Virus record (IMG/VR): IMGVR_UViG_3300023174_007841
Span: 1 to 61,323 of that record
Length of the DNA stretch: 61,323 nucleotides
Direction: 5' to 3' (one strand)
Origin: a virus
Shown here: one piece after another, positions 7,876 through 16,305 of the stretch
How positions within the stretch are numbered: position 1 is the first letter of the stretch
How the letters are laid out: each line of letters starts with the position of its first letter
Made by a program: the position numbers and the translations under genes
The notes under the pieces: model-generated
What the model saw: only the letters and a program-made list of their open reading frames with translations
Told to the model about the DNA's origin: nothing
Database searches by the model: none

Positions 7876-8665
7876 AAAGCCACCGCTCAACACTGTCTTT
7901 CCAGGTTTTGACTATAAGGTCATTTTTAAAATTTCTAGTTAAAGAACGCCCTATGTGAGTAGAAATAGGTCTACCATTCAAGTGATATTCTTCGCCACGT
8001 TGACTCGTGTCTAGGATTTTTAGCTTGGATGAAGTATCTCGATAACGAGAAGATATTATCTTTAGAACCTCTGTTTGATATCCATTTTTAGAGATAGTTT
8101 CCATAATTTCGCAACCGGTATCTAGCATGATAGATTCCCCAATTTGGGTACCATAATACGAGGCAGTTTCTGGTGTCGTAATTATCTTTTTGAGAGAAGG
8201 CGTAAAGTCTAATTTTAGATTTTTGAAAATCTCTACGTCGAAGGCACAAGTAATGACGTTAGGTTTATTCACCATCTTGCCATCTGAATGATGGTATTCG
8301 CTTCCAATCATTATGGTTTTATCGTTTAGGCTGTTTAGTAATAAAACGTCCCATTCTTTTTCTAGGACTGCTACGTCGGAGTCTAGAAAAATTCCAAACT
8401 TGGAATTCATGCTTCTTAACATGAGATTGAGACAATGAGCGTGACCCAAGCTAGATGTGGCAGATGACAGCTCTTCTACGAAATCAAACTTACTAGTATC
8501 GTGATTTTTTGTTATCTCGTCTTTGTTGACGCCAGGTTTATTGACGCCAATCAAAAAACGATAATTCAATTTTTTAGATATCGTAAACTCTATAGTTTCA
8601 ATTAAAAAATTGGCGAAATATTCGCTGTTAGGTCCACATGGAATTGCTATTTGTAAATCGTGCAT
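7862..8665 (-). CDS. Glycosyltransferase (GT-A, family 2-like)
   Basis: The chosen start is the ATG at 8665 (MHDLQIAIPCGPNSEYF), preceded by GAGTGAG and just past the stop of the GNAT gene; 267 residues. The N-terminal strand, the LIGVNKPGVNKDE stretch, GHAHCLNLMLRSMNSKFGIF and the DxD-type LDSDVAVLEKEWD fit a GT-A glycosyltransferase. The C-terminal part contains GEEYHLNGRPISTHIG, with a conserved histidine typical of metal coordination in this fold. The acceptor is unknown. Confidence 0.7.
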   Translation of the reverse strand: MHDLQIAIPCGPNSEYFANFLIETIEFTISKKLNYRFLIGVNKPGVNKDEITKNHDTSKFDFVEELSSATSSLGHAHCLNLMLRSMNSKFGIFLDSDVAVLEKEWDVLLLNSLNDKTIMIGSEYHHSDGKMVNKPNVITCAFDVEIFKNLKLDFTPSLKKIITTPETASYYGTQIGESIMLDTGCEIMETISKNGYQTEVLKIISSRYRDTSSKLKILDTSQRGEEYHLNGRPISTHIGRSLTRNFKNDLIVKTWKDSVERWLYGKI

Positions 8666-8666
8666 C

Positions 8667-9125
8667 TTACTCACTCTTCCGAGAGTAAACCATTGTAACG
8701 TATTCTCTATTGTTAACCAGTCGAGGTGCAGAACCAACTTCGATAAATCCTAATTTCTTATAGAGATTATATGCTATCGTATTATCTCGATAGACATCCA
8801 GCCAGATGACTGAATAATCATTTTTGTATAGTTGAATTAGACATTGATAGGCTGCCTTCGCGTACCCTTTACCTCTTTGTAATGGAGAGATATCGCAACC
8901 TATGCAGATAGAATTACCTGTATTGTGACTCGTTCTAATATAACCTACTCTATCCGCCCCCCAGTTGATAATAAACCAGGCTGGCGATTTTTCTTTAAAC
9001 CACTTGGCGGTTTCTTCTAGGGAAATAATTTCAGTATTTTCTAGTTGGCTTCTAGTGGTGAGATCGTTTCGAATATCGTTAATAAACTTTAGATCATCCT
9101 CAGATATGGGTCTAAGACTTATCAC
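8667..9125 (-). CDS. GNAT N-acetyltransferase
   Basis: This 152-residue protein is a GCN5-related acetyltransferase. It starts ISLRPISEDDLKFINDIRND and carries the acetyl-CoA pyrophosphate-binding motif DISPLQRGKGYAKAAYQCL (Q/R-x-x-G-x-G/A), then IWLDVYRDNTIAYNLYKKLGF, the classic motif B. Such enzymes (PseH, FdtC and WecD types) acetylate the amino group made by a sugar aminotransferase. Its place directly after the DegT aminotransferase and RmlB genes supports acetylation of a dTDP-amino-sugar. Confidence 0.88.
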   Translation of the reverse strand: MISLRPISEDDLKFINDIRNDLTTRSQLENTEIISLEETAKWFKEKSPAWFIINWGADRVGYIRTSHNTGNSICIGCDISPLQRGKGYAKAAYQCLIQLYKNDYSVIWLDVYRDNTIAYNLYKKLGFIEVGSAPRLVNNREYVTMVYSRKSE

Positions 9126-9135
9126 GACTACTCTC

Positions 9136-10227
9136 TCAATAGTTGTTGACCGTATCGATGATCTTGTCTAAGTCGGCGTCGCTTAACCACCAACCAACGG
9201 GTATGTTAATCATCTTGTTGCAAAATTCTTCTGTGCCATGAAGATCTTGTCTCTTGAAGTCCTTGAAGACGCTGTATCGATCGTTGCGAACGTGGACGAC
9301 ATCCGAAGCTATTCCATTCTTCGCAAGGTTCTGTTTGAATTTTTCCTTGTCGTCGACCAGCAGAGAATAGATCCAATAAGAGGAAGCGCCGAGTGGGTCA
9401 CGGCGAAGTTTGGTCACCTTCGGATTGTTGATCTTTTCATCATAGAGTTTACCGTTCTTTTTGTGAGATCCCACGATGAAATCTAGATGCTTCATCTGTT
9501 CGAGACCGATGATAGCGTTGACATTATTCATGTGGAATTTATATCCGGACTCTGCGATGTCCTGCTCCCAACGAGATCCTGGATATTTTCTGTCTAGACC
9601 GAACCATCTCATCTTCTTAATCCTGACGTCATCCGATGTCGACGCCGAACAAATAGCGCCGCCGTCGACCGTGGTCAAATGTTTGATAGCCTGGAAAGAG
9701 AAACAGACGTAGTCGGAATGACTACCGATTGGCTTGTTGTCGTACGATGCTCCAAGGGCATGTGCTGCGTCTTCTATGACTTTAATGTTTGGGTCGTATT
9801 GCTTGACGATCTGTTGCACAGAATTGATGTCGAATGGTTGCCCAGCCCAATGAACGGCGACGACTGCCTTTGTACGTTTTGACAACCTCTTTTTCACAGA
9901 CTCTGGATCTATGTTACCTGTTGTAGGATCGATGTCTGCAAATACCAACTTTGCTCCCGTTAGATGAGCTGGTTCGTTGGTCGCCATGCAAGTCATGGGC
10001 GTCGTAATAATTTCGGTATCAGGACTGAGATCAGATAACCTATAAGCGAGAGCTAGCGCAGACGTACAACTATTTACTAAAGAGCAATTAGAGTTACCCA
10101 CGTAAGAACCAAATTCATTTTCAAACTTATCAGAAAATTCTCCTTCGGTTATGACTCCCGCATCAAAAACTTCTTGTATTTTTGCTCCGATATTGGGCGG
10201 CACGTGTATCTTAAAAAGCGGTATCAT
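9136..10227 (-). CDS. DegT/DnrJ/EryC1/StrS-type sugar aminotransferase
   Basis: This PLP-dependent enzyme (363 residues, normal family length) would transaminate a keto-sugar nucleotide. Seen: ITEGEFSDKFENEFGSYVG near the start; SLVNSCTSALALAYR; ITTPMTCMATNEPAHLTGA; VEDAAHALGASYDN-like VIEDAAHALGASYD (cofactor aspartate); and the Schiff-base lysine in SFQAIKHLTTVDGGAI near residue 185. The C-terminal part ends with the family VGWWLSDADLDKI. It is flanked by RmlB-like and GNAT genes, the usual setting for dTDP-3- or 4-amino-6-deoxyhexose synthesis. Confidence 0.92.
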   Translation of the reverse strand: MIPLFKIHVPPNIGAKIQEVFDAGVITEGEFSDKFENEFGSYVGNSNCSLVNSCTSALALAYRLSDLSPDTEIITTPMTCMATNEPAHLTGAKLVFADIDPTTGNIDPESVKKRLSKRTKAVVAVHWAGQPFDINSVQQIVKQYDPNIKVIEDAAHALGASYDNKPIGSHSDYVCFSFQAIKHLTTVDGGAICSASTSDDVRIKKMRWFGLDRKYPGSRWEQDIAESGYKFHMNNVNAIIGLEQMKHLDFIVGSHKKNGKLYDEKINNPKVTKLRRDPLGASSYWIYSLLVDDKEKFKQNLAKNGIASDVVHVRNDRYSVFKDFKRQDLHGTEEFCNKMINIPVGWWLSDADLDKIIDTVNNY

Positions 10228-11186
10228 TTTTTATTCCTGTAAAATTCGATAATTTCTATTAACGATTCTTCGAAATTTCTCTTTGGAGTCCAGCCCAACT
10301 TTGTTATCTTTTGAAAATCCAACGCATATCTTAAATCGGCACCGGCTCTATCTGAACTATAATCTGCGCTATCTTTAAAGTTTAAATTTAGAACCTTACA
10401 AACTCGCTCAACGACTTCATTGACAGAGTATTCTTCTTCAGAGGCAATGTGATAGACTTCGTTTAATATCCCGGTATCAATGACTTGTAATATTGCCTCG
10501 ACGTTGTCTTCGACGTGAATCCAGTTTCTAACGTACGAACCGTTACCGTGAATAGGAGCTTTTTCTCCTGCTAATAATTTTGTAATAACTCTTGGTATCA
10601 ACTTTTCGGGATGTTGTCTCTTACCATAGTTGTTCGTAGTTCGAGTCATCAAAAATGGTATATCGTAAGTTCTTGACCAGGCAAACAAAATTTGTTCTGC
10701 TGCGGCTTTAGTTGCAGAGTAAGGATTACTGGCTTTGTGTCTGTCTTCTTCCTTGAAGAATCCTTCTTCAATGTCTCCAAAGACTTCATCTGTACTGATC
10801 TGTACGAATAACGGACTTACATATTTCTGAGCCGCTAAAGTACTTTTTACTTTGTTGTTCTTTATTATCTCCAACAAATTATAGACGCCCTTGATGTTAG
10901 AATTTAGAAAATTAAAACTTTCGGTTATCGAATTATCTACGTGAGACTCAGCTGCAAAATTTACTATGACGTCGCAACGAGGTATTTCTTTAATGTCGCA
11001 AATGTCTTTTTGAATAAATTCATAGTCGCCAACGAATTTTATATCTACGCTCGACGCGTAAGTAACCTTATCAATGTTGGTTACACTATGACCTAGAGAT
11101 AAACACTTTTCTATAAAGTGACTACCGATAAATCCCAATCCGCCAGTTACTAAAAAACGACAAGGTTTCTTTAGTCTTTTTTCCAT
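10224..11186 (-). CDS. rmlB: dTDP-glucose 4,6-dehydratase
   Basis: This 320-residue short-chain dehydrogenase/reductase converts dTDP-glucose to the 4-keto-6-deoxy sugar. Seen: FLVTGGLGFIGSHFIEKCL (NAD binding), NFAAESHVDNSI (the RmlB signature), FVQISTDEVFGDI (Thr-Asp-Glu catalytic loop), NPYSATKAAAEQ (YxxxK) and RTTNNYGKRQHPEKLIP. All catalytic residues are present. Its start lies 16 bases inside the cupin gene, and its stop overlaps the aminotransferase start, so the three are one translational block. No rmlA-like thymidylyltransferase is visible in the window, so dTDP-glucose would come from the host or from genes outside the window. Confidence 0.93.
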   Translation of the reverse strand: MEKRLKKPCRFLVTGGLGFIGSHFIEKCLSLGHSVTNIDKVTYASSVDIKFVGDYEFIQKDICDIKEIPRCDVIVNFAAESHVDNSITESFNFLNSNIKGVYNLLEIIKNNKVKSTLAAQKYVSPLFVQISTDEVFGDIEEGFFKEEDRHKASNPYSATKAAAEQILFAWSRTYDIPFLMTRTTNNYGKRQHPEKLIPRVITKLLAGEKAPIHGNGSYVRNWIHVEDNVEAILQVIDTGILNEVYHIASEEEYSVNEVVERVCKVLNLNFKDSADYSSDRAGADLRYALDFQKITKLGWTPKRNFEESLIEIIEFYRNKK

Positions 11187-11608
11187 TTTTTAAATTCGCT
11201 CCAGTTCTTAAACTTTATGGTATCGGGATCATCGGGATGCCAAGACGGACTAGGACAATTTATGATGATAGCTAATTCATCGCCACGATTAGATAATTTT
11301 ATCGGCACGTTAGCTGGAATGATAGCAAGATCTATCATGTTATTTGCATCTTCTTTAGAAGATAATAAAACCATTTTTGTCGTATCATCGGCGAGCGTCT
11401 CTATTTCGACGTCGCCCTGTATACAAGTCATATACGCAACTCGACGTTCATGAAGTATGATGTCTTTTTCTATCCGAGGAGCTATCGTCGTAGCATAAAC
11501 CATTTTAGGCTCGTGACCTTCGTTGGTTTCATTGTCCCAATTTCTATAGATGGGAATCATGTGACCATCGGGTGTTTTTATCTTTTGAATCTTTTTTAAG
11601 ACTATCAT
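11171..11608 (-). CDS. RmlC/FdtA-like cupin, sugar isomerase or epimerase
   Basis: The chosen start is the ATG at 11608, whose ATGA overlaps the deacetylase stop; 145 residues (an upstream extension lies inside the previous gene). The protein has one jelly-roll cupin: VYATTIAPRIEKDIILHERR, VAYMTCIQGDVEIETL, LAIIPANVPIKLSNRGDE and INCPSPSWHPDDPDT. The latter pattern is seen in dTDP-keto-sugar epimerases or 3,4-ketoisomerases of the RmlC/FdtA/WxcM group. Directly before RmlB, it likely rearranges the 4-keto-6-deoxy intermediate prior to transamination. Which reaction cannot be settled by eye. Confidence 0.7.
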   Translation of the reverse strand: MIVLKKIQKIKTPDGHMIPIYRNWDNETNEGHEPKMVYATTIAPRIEKDIILHERRVAYMTCIQGDVEIETLADDTTKMVLLSSKEDANNMIDLAIIPANVPIKLSNRGDELAIIINCPSPSWHPDDPDTIKFKNWSEFKKWKKD

Positions 11609-12312
11609 GCTAGGTCTTCCATGAAACAAAATTCTACGTCGGTTTGCGATTGTATAAATTTCTTTAACTCGTCGGTTTTTTCTTCGCTTAAATAATTCGA
11701 ATCCCATTCGCATGCGTGATATACGACTTCTGTGTAAGGAGAAAAAGCTTGCAAAGCATCGAAGGGAGGATTACAGTTGTAGTAAACTACTTTGCTAAAA
11801 GTGTTTTCCGCACCATCATAAATTTTCTTAGCATACTCCTTGGGAGAAAGAGCTAATATTTCTATACCCATTTGTTGAGCTACGTTTATGGCGTCCGAAG
11901 ACATTCTCCACGCAGGAGGTCTAAACACGGGTTTAAAGACTTCTTTTAATCCCGCCTTGTCGACTACTTCAAGCATGGTTTGAAATTTTTGTATAGCCTC
12001 TTCTGCGTTTAGGCGTTGGAACTCGTCGTTGTCACTTACGCCAGGTATTCCGTGATAAAATCCATGATAGCAAATTTCGAAATTTTCTTTTGGAAGCTTA
12101 CTGATAAAATTACAAAAATCGGGAAAACGTTCAATGCTTAAAGGTTCGATTGTAACTGTTCCTGGTTTAATAGTTCTCCAATAAGATACCGGAACGAAGA
12201 GACTAAACTTCGCTTTTGGAAATATCGATATAATTTCGTTACATCTCTCTACGACCTTTATGGAGGCGCGAGGATGCGGCGAAACATCGTCTATACTAAT
12301 GTTGATTTTCAT
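11605..12312 (-). CDS. Polysaccharide deacetylase-like (NodB/DUF2334-type) protein
   Basis: This 235-residue protein has the motif order of NodB-homology deacetylases: the metal-binding start ISIDDVSPHPRAS, then CYHGFYHGIPG (the H-x-x-x-H motif) and VFRPPAWRMSSDA (the RxPxW/Y motif). It would remove N-acetyl groups from a glycan or sugar. There is no signal peptide, so it acts in the cytoplasm. It is coupled by ATGA overlaps to the glycosyltransferase before it and the cupin after it. Confidence 0.75.
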   Translation of the reverse strand: MKINISIDDVSPHPRASIKVVERCNEIISIFPKAKFSLFVPVSYWRTIKPGTVTIEPLSIERFPDFCNFISKLPKENFEICYHGFYHGIPGVSDNDEFQRLNAEEAIQKFQTMLEVVDKAGLKEVFKPVFRPPAWRMSSDAINVAQQMGIEILALSPKEYAKKIYDGAENTFSKVVYYNCNPPFDALQAFSPYTEVVYHACEWDSNYLSEEKTDELKKFIQSQTDVEFCFMEDLA

Positions 12313-13226
12313 GTGATAGACTCAAATAAATTTACATATTCTTTTGCCATATCCAACGAATGCCTCGTTGAAGACATTCTGATAAAGGTAGAATAAATTA
12401 AGTCCATATAGTTTTCCAAGATATGCGTCAATTCTTCCATATCGGTATAAGAAAAACCGTAGTCTTTACAGTATTCGCATATGCTACCTCCATCGGAGTG
12501 ATAAAGCACGGGTAGATTCATAGCAATTGCTTCGAGAACATGATTCGCGCCGGCTTCAAATTTAGAAGCCGTAACATATACGTGATAATTCGACAACTCA
12601 TCGATTAATCCATTTACGTCGTGCGGAGGTAGGTGTCTTGTAAAAGAAATATTTTGCGGTTTTCTCCCAATGTAGGTAAACGTAAATTTTTCAGAACCCA
12701 AACAATAATTGTCGAGTTTTTGATAAAAATCGAATCCTTTATTGGCGTTATCTGACCAATGGTGTGTTACAAGATTAATTTTTCCGTCAAAAGATTTTTC
12801 ATAATCTTTAAGCGTAATAAACTCTGGCAAAGGCGCATTTTGAATCACGCATTGGTTCGAGTTATTTTGATTCAAATATTTTTTTGCCCAATCGCTAGGA
12901 AATACTAGAACATCTGCGTGAGGCGTTGTGCTTTTCAATAATTCAAAAAGTTCTGGTTTGCCGTGAGTTCCAAGATCGCCAACCCTTTGAAGAATTTTTT
13001 TTCCGAATTTTTTTTTATATTCTAACATCTTTTCAAAACTAACGTTTTGATTAGGTCTAGGGTCGAAACAAACGATTAGATCGACGTCTTCGTTGTTAAG
13101 ATCTAGTTGTTCTTCGAATAAAACTGAGTGACCACGACTAGTGCATTCACTTACAATAGATGAAAGAACTTTAGAACCGCCACCCCAAGGTCCTTGAACC
13201 GGTCGTCTGTTGAAATAAATTTTCAT
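12309..13226 (-). CDS. Family 4-like glycosyltransferase
   Basis: Starting at the ATG at 13226 (ATGA with the methyltransferase stop) gives 305 residues. The GT-B fold is indicated by MKIYFNRRPVQGPWGGGSKVL, LIVCFDPRPNQ, VFPSDWAKKYL, NLVTHHWSDNANKGFDFY, FTYIGRKPQ and the nucleotide-sugar binding region VYVTASKFEAGANHVLEAIAMNLPVLYH, where the E-x7-E pattern of GT4 enzymes is recognisable. The protein probably uses one of the NDP-sugars made by the operon. Confidence 0.82.
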   Translation of the reverse strand: MKIYFNRRPVQGPWGGGSKVLSSIVSECTSRGHSVLFEEQLDLNNEDVDLIVCFDPRPNQNVSFEKMLEYKKKFGKKILQRVGDLGTHGKPELFELLKSTTPHADVLVFPSDWAKKYLNQNNSNQCVIQNAPLPEFITLKDYEKSFDGKINLVTHHWSDNANKGFDFYQKLDNYCLGSEKFTFTYIGRKPQNISFTRHLPPHDVNGLIDELSNYHVYVTASKFEAGANHVLEAIAMNLPVLYHSDGGSICEYCKDYGFSYTDMEELTHILENYMDLIYSTFIRMSSTRHSLDMAKEYVNLFESIT

Positions 13227-14041
13227 AATTTTTCCCAAATCCTAGTTTGATTAGGTTGGCGATCGGGGGTTTCTCCAAGCAATAATTTAAAATCTTTATC
13301 TAGGTTTTGGTAATATAGATCTCTTTGTTCTGCGGCTGAATCTAGGTCTGGCCCTGGTTGTTCGTTTGGATCGTGAGCGTGTTTAATAAAGTTTTCGCAG
13401 AATAATCCGCCTTGTTTCATCTGCGCTGTAAGATTTTCAAGCGTGGCGACGGGACTTGGGACATGCTCTAAAACCTCAAATATAAAAACAGCGTCTAGCT
13501 TTTCAGAATATTGTGGCAAAGAATTAGGCAATATCGTTATTGGTTCAAAAGTTACATTTCTCAAGTTTCTAGATTCAATTAATTTTTTTAGTCGCCATGC
13601 GCCGAACGTAAAGTGTTCGCTTTCTACGTCTGAAATATGCACGCTTAATTTTTCGGCAGGATCAATGTTTTCTAACAGCGTATAGGTAAATGGCGCTACT
13701 CCACAACCGTATTCGCAAAAAACAGAATTTCTTTTTACGGTTCTTGTCAAAAATTCTAGATGTACTTGCGTCATGTCTTTATGACGCACGACTTGTCTAA
13801 AAGCAGACCAAGCGCCTTGATCTTTGTAGAATTGGAAAATTTGTTCTTCGCTATCTCTAGGTTTAGAAGCCCAAATTTCTTCAAAGGTTAAATTACTTAC
13901 AGCATGAGTTGTTGCCGAAGCAGGAAGGCTTGGTTTTCTGTTAGGCTTCCGTGTGCCGAGTTCGAGCGCTACATCAGGAGAAACGCCATAATATTCGCAC
14001 AAATCGTCGTACCAGTTTTTATAATAAAATACATTTTCCAT
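13223..14041 (-). CDS. Class I SAM-dependent methyltransferase
   Basis: This 272-residue protein has motif I as VFCEYGCGVAPFTYTLL (G-x-G-x within the ExGxG loop), an acidic strand end LSVHISDVESEHF, FEVLEHVPSPVATLENL (the motif IV/post-motif stretch common to small-molecule methyltransferases) and MKQGGLFCENFIKH. About 110 residues precede the Rossmann domain, with an EEQIFQFYKDQGAWSAFRQ helix that may bind substrate. In its context it is likely a sugar O-methyltransferase; methyl capping of a glycan chain is a common role. The substrate is unknown. Confidence 0.82.
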   Translation of the reverse strand: MENVFYYKNWYDDLCEYYGVSPDVALELGTRKPNRKPSLPASATTHAVSNLTFEEIWASKPRDSEEQIFQFYKDQGAWSAFRQVVRHKDMTQVHLEFLTRTVKRNSVFCEYGCGVAPFTYTLLENIDPAEKLSVHISDVESEHFTFGAWRLKKLIESRNLRNVTFEPITILPNSLPQYSEKLDAVFIFEVLEHVPSPVATLENLTAQMKQGGLFCENFIKHAHDPNEQPGPDLDSAAEQRDLYYQNLDKDFKLLLGETPDRQPNQTRIWEKL

Positions 14042-14046
14042 AACAT

Positions 14047-14952
14047 TTAATCTGTAAGTGAGGTTATCAAGTCTCTATACTTTTTGAAGCCTTCGTTTAA
14101 TTTTAATTTTTCAACTTCAGGTACTGTCGGCGTCGCCGTAGTGACATCATCGGATATAGATTCTTCGGGCAATACTAAATTAGCAATACCAATATTGCGC
14201 GAAATCACGGGAATGTTTAACAGCCCACATTCGATAAGCGACTGAGGTCCGCCTTCCGCTCGGGACGTAACGGGATACAAGTCCAGCGTTTGATATAACT
14301 CATTTATCGTTTCTTGCGATGGTCTATCAAAATAGGTGTAAGGTATGCCGGCTTGTTCTAGTCTGGATATCACATATTGACGACGCCAACCTGCCAAGAC
14401 AACATGAATTAGTTTATTAGTCGACCAAAGTTTTTCTACGGCATCTACAAATAGATCCGGACCTTTTTCTAGTTTTGGAGTCTTTAGATCATGACCTTCT
14501 GTGTCTCTTTGAAACGATCCAATCAAGTATCCGTTAGACACTAGACCATGCTTTTTTCTTAGCGTCTGTTTATCTTCTGTTGGTCTCCAGATTTTTTGAT
14601 TAGCCCAATATGGAATTACGTGTATCGGTTTTTTAGTTAATTGTTTTACGATACTTTCTGTGTGATGATTGGGCACGTGATAGGCATCAGTAATAGAATC
14701 TCTTTGTTGAAAATCTGATAGCTTGCTTTGATCGAATTTTTCAATAACGATATGATGGATAGTGGTGATTATCTTTTTGCTTGTCAATAGCGCGGGATTG
14801 ATGTTTTTGTAACACCAGCTAGCGAGCAACCATATTACGTCTGCTTGACTTGGGTCGTTAACTGATATATCTGAATTATCATTGTACCATTCGGTAGCCA
14901 ATCTATCAACGATCCAGTCTTCCGACGGTCTTAATACGAAAACTTTGTTCAT
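14047..14952 (-). CDS. Family 4 glycosyltransferase
   Basis: This 301-residue GT-B enzyme begins NKVFVLRPSEDWIVDRLATE. The central part has TTIHHIVIEKF, YHVPNHHTESIVKQL and HVIPYWANQKIWRP; the C-terminal domain has IGSFQRDTEGHD, LEKGPDLFVDAVEKL, HVVLAGWRRQYV and DLYPVTSRAEGGPQSLIECG, matching the GT4 nucleotide-sugar site (E-x-G-x-x-x-x-x-E). It lies between the methyltransferase and GDP-mannose dehydratase genes and overlaps the latter by 4 bases. Confidence 0.88.
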   Translation of the reverse strand: MNKVFVLRPSEDWIVDRLATEWYNDNSDISVNDPSQADVIWLLASWCYKNINPALLTSKKIITTIHHIVIEKFDQSKLSDFQQRDSITDAYHVPNHHTESIVKQLTKKPIHVIPYWANQKIWRPTEDKQTLRKKHGLVSNGYLIGSFQRDTEGHDLKTPKLEKGPDLFVDAVEKLWSTNKLIHVVLAGWRRQYVISRLEQAGIPYTYFDRPSQETINELYQTLDLYPVTSRAEGGPQSLIECGLLNIPVISRNIGIANLVLPEESISDDVTTATPTVPEVEKLKLNEGFKKYRDLITSLTD

Positions 14953-15947
14953 GACTGGAAAATGGCCTTTTCCTTCTCGGCCAACGCGATATCGTGTTCT
15001 ACCATTCTTTTTACGAGCAATTTAAAATCTACCTGAGGAGTCCAACCCAGAACTTCCTTAGCTTTTGTAGCGTCGCCGATGAGAGTATCTACTTCGGATG
15101 GTCTCATGAATTTCTGGTCTATTTTGACATACTTTTCTTTATCTAACTCTGCGATTGCGAATGCTTCATCAATAAATTCTTGGACGGAATGTCGCGTTCC
15201 AGTACCGATGACATAATCGTCTGGTTTGTTTTGTTGCAACATGAGCCACATCGCCTCTACATATTCGGGAGCATAACCCCAATCTCTAAGCGCAGATGTA
15301 TTGCCCATCCTTAGTTCGTCTTGTAGACCGACTTTAATTCTACCTACTGCTCGAGTGATTTTACGAGTAACAAAGTTTTCTCCTCGACGTTCAGATTCAT
15401 GATTGAATAAAATGCCCGAACATGCAAACATGTCATACGACTCTCTATAGTTTTGCGTGATATAGTGAGCGTATACTTTCGCACAGCCGTAGGGGCTACG
15501 CGGATAGAACGGAGTCTCTTCGTTCTGTGGAGTAGATCTTACTTTACCGAACATCTCGCTCGACGAGGCTTGATAAAACTTACAATTTAATTTTGAACGT
15601 TTAATAGCATCAAGAAGATTGAGCGCCCCAAGCGCTGTTACTTCCGAAGTGTTAACCGGTTGTTCGAAAGATATACCGACGTGGCTTTGTGCGGCGAGAT
15701 TATAGATTTCGTCGGGTTGAACTGTTTCTAACATGGCTCTCATGCCTGATGCGTCCATTAGATCGCCGTGATGTACCTCTAGCTTTTGCGAAAGCATTGC
15801 GCCTTTTAAGTGACCCCATCTGTCAGGAGTAAATTGAGTAGATTGTCTGATAAGACCGTGAACTTCGTAACCCTTCGAAATTAAAAGATCAACCAGGTAA
15901 CTACCATCCTGACCTGTAACACCCGTTATGAAAGCCTTTTTATTCAT
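14949..15947 (-). CDS. gmd: GDP-mannose 4,6-dehydratase
   Basis: This 332-residue SDR enzyme makes GDP-4-keto-6-deoxymannose, the precursor of GDP-fucose, GDP-rhamnose and GDP-perosamine. Seen: AFITGVTGQDGSYLVDLLI, the Gmd-specific GLIRQSTQF stretch, IYNLAAQSHVGISFEQP, QASSSEMFGKV, PRSPYGCAKVYAHYI (YxxxK), FNHESERRGENFVTRKI and LRDWGYAPEYVEAMW. Length and all catalytic motifs are normal. No GDP-mannose pyrophosphorylase or following reductase is recognisable in the window, so the final sugar is not determined. Confidence 0.95.
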   Translation of the reverse strand: MNKKAFITGVTGQDGSYLVDLLISKGYEVHGLIRQSTQFTPDRWGHLKGAMLSQKLEVHHGDLMDASGMRAMLETVQPDEIYNLAAQSHVGISFEQPVNTSEVTALGALNLLDAIKRSKLNCKFYQASSSEMFGKVRSTPQNEETPFYPRSPYGCAKVYAHYITQNYRESYDMFACSGILFNHESERRGENFVTRKITRAVGRIKVGLQDELRMGNTSALRDWGYAPEYVEAMWLMLQQNKPDDYVIGTGTRHSVQEFIDEAFAIAELDKEKYVKIDQKFMRPSEVDTLIGDATKAKEVLGWTPQVDFKLLVKRMVEHDIALAEKEKAIFQS

Positions 15948-15948
15948 A

Positions 15949-16305
15949 TCACGATCTCTTTTTTACTTCAAGAATAAACGGTGACGCGAAAGGTGTATTG
16001 GAAAAAACGCTGGCCAATAATGCCAATTCTTTAGTTTCTACATTTTTTACACTAGCTCTTTGTGAAAATATGTTGGGATCTAATTCTTGATTGCCATTTA
16101 TGGAGACGGCATCATAGTACATTTGGCACACCATATTCATGGCTTCGTTGCTTATTTCTATTTTCGATTCTTGAAATATGTCTACGAAAGTTTCGAATAT
16201 GTCTTGATAGATCGACGTGCATGTCGCCGAGTTTAATTTTTCATTTTTATATTTAACAAGCTTGGTTGTCAATAACTTGCTGACAGATTCATGTATATTT
16301 TTCAT
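15949..16305 (-). CDS. Hypothetical protein
   Basis: This 118-residue, mostly helical protein is not recognised. It has an N-terminal stretch HESVSKLLTTKLVKYKNEK and a helix EIFETFVDIFQESKIE-like segment, with no cysteine clusters or membrane spans. It is tightly packed between gmd and a glycosyltransferase gene (4-base overlap), so it is expressed with the glycan operon. A regulatory or complex-forming role is possible but unsupported. Confidence 0.55.
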   Translation of the reverse strand: MKNIHESVSKLLTTKLVKYKNEKLNSATCTSIYQDIFETFVDIFQESKIEISNEAMNMVCQMYYDAVSINGNQELDPNIFSQRASVKNVETKELALLASVFSNTPFASPFILEVKKRS

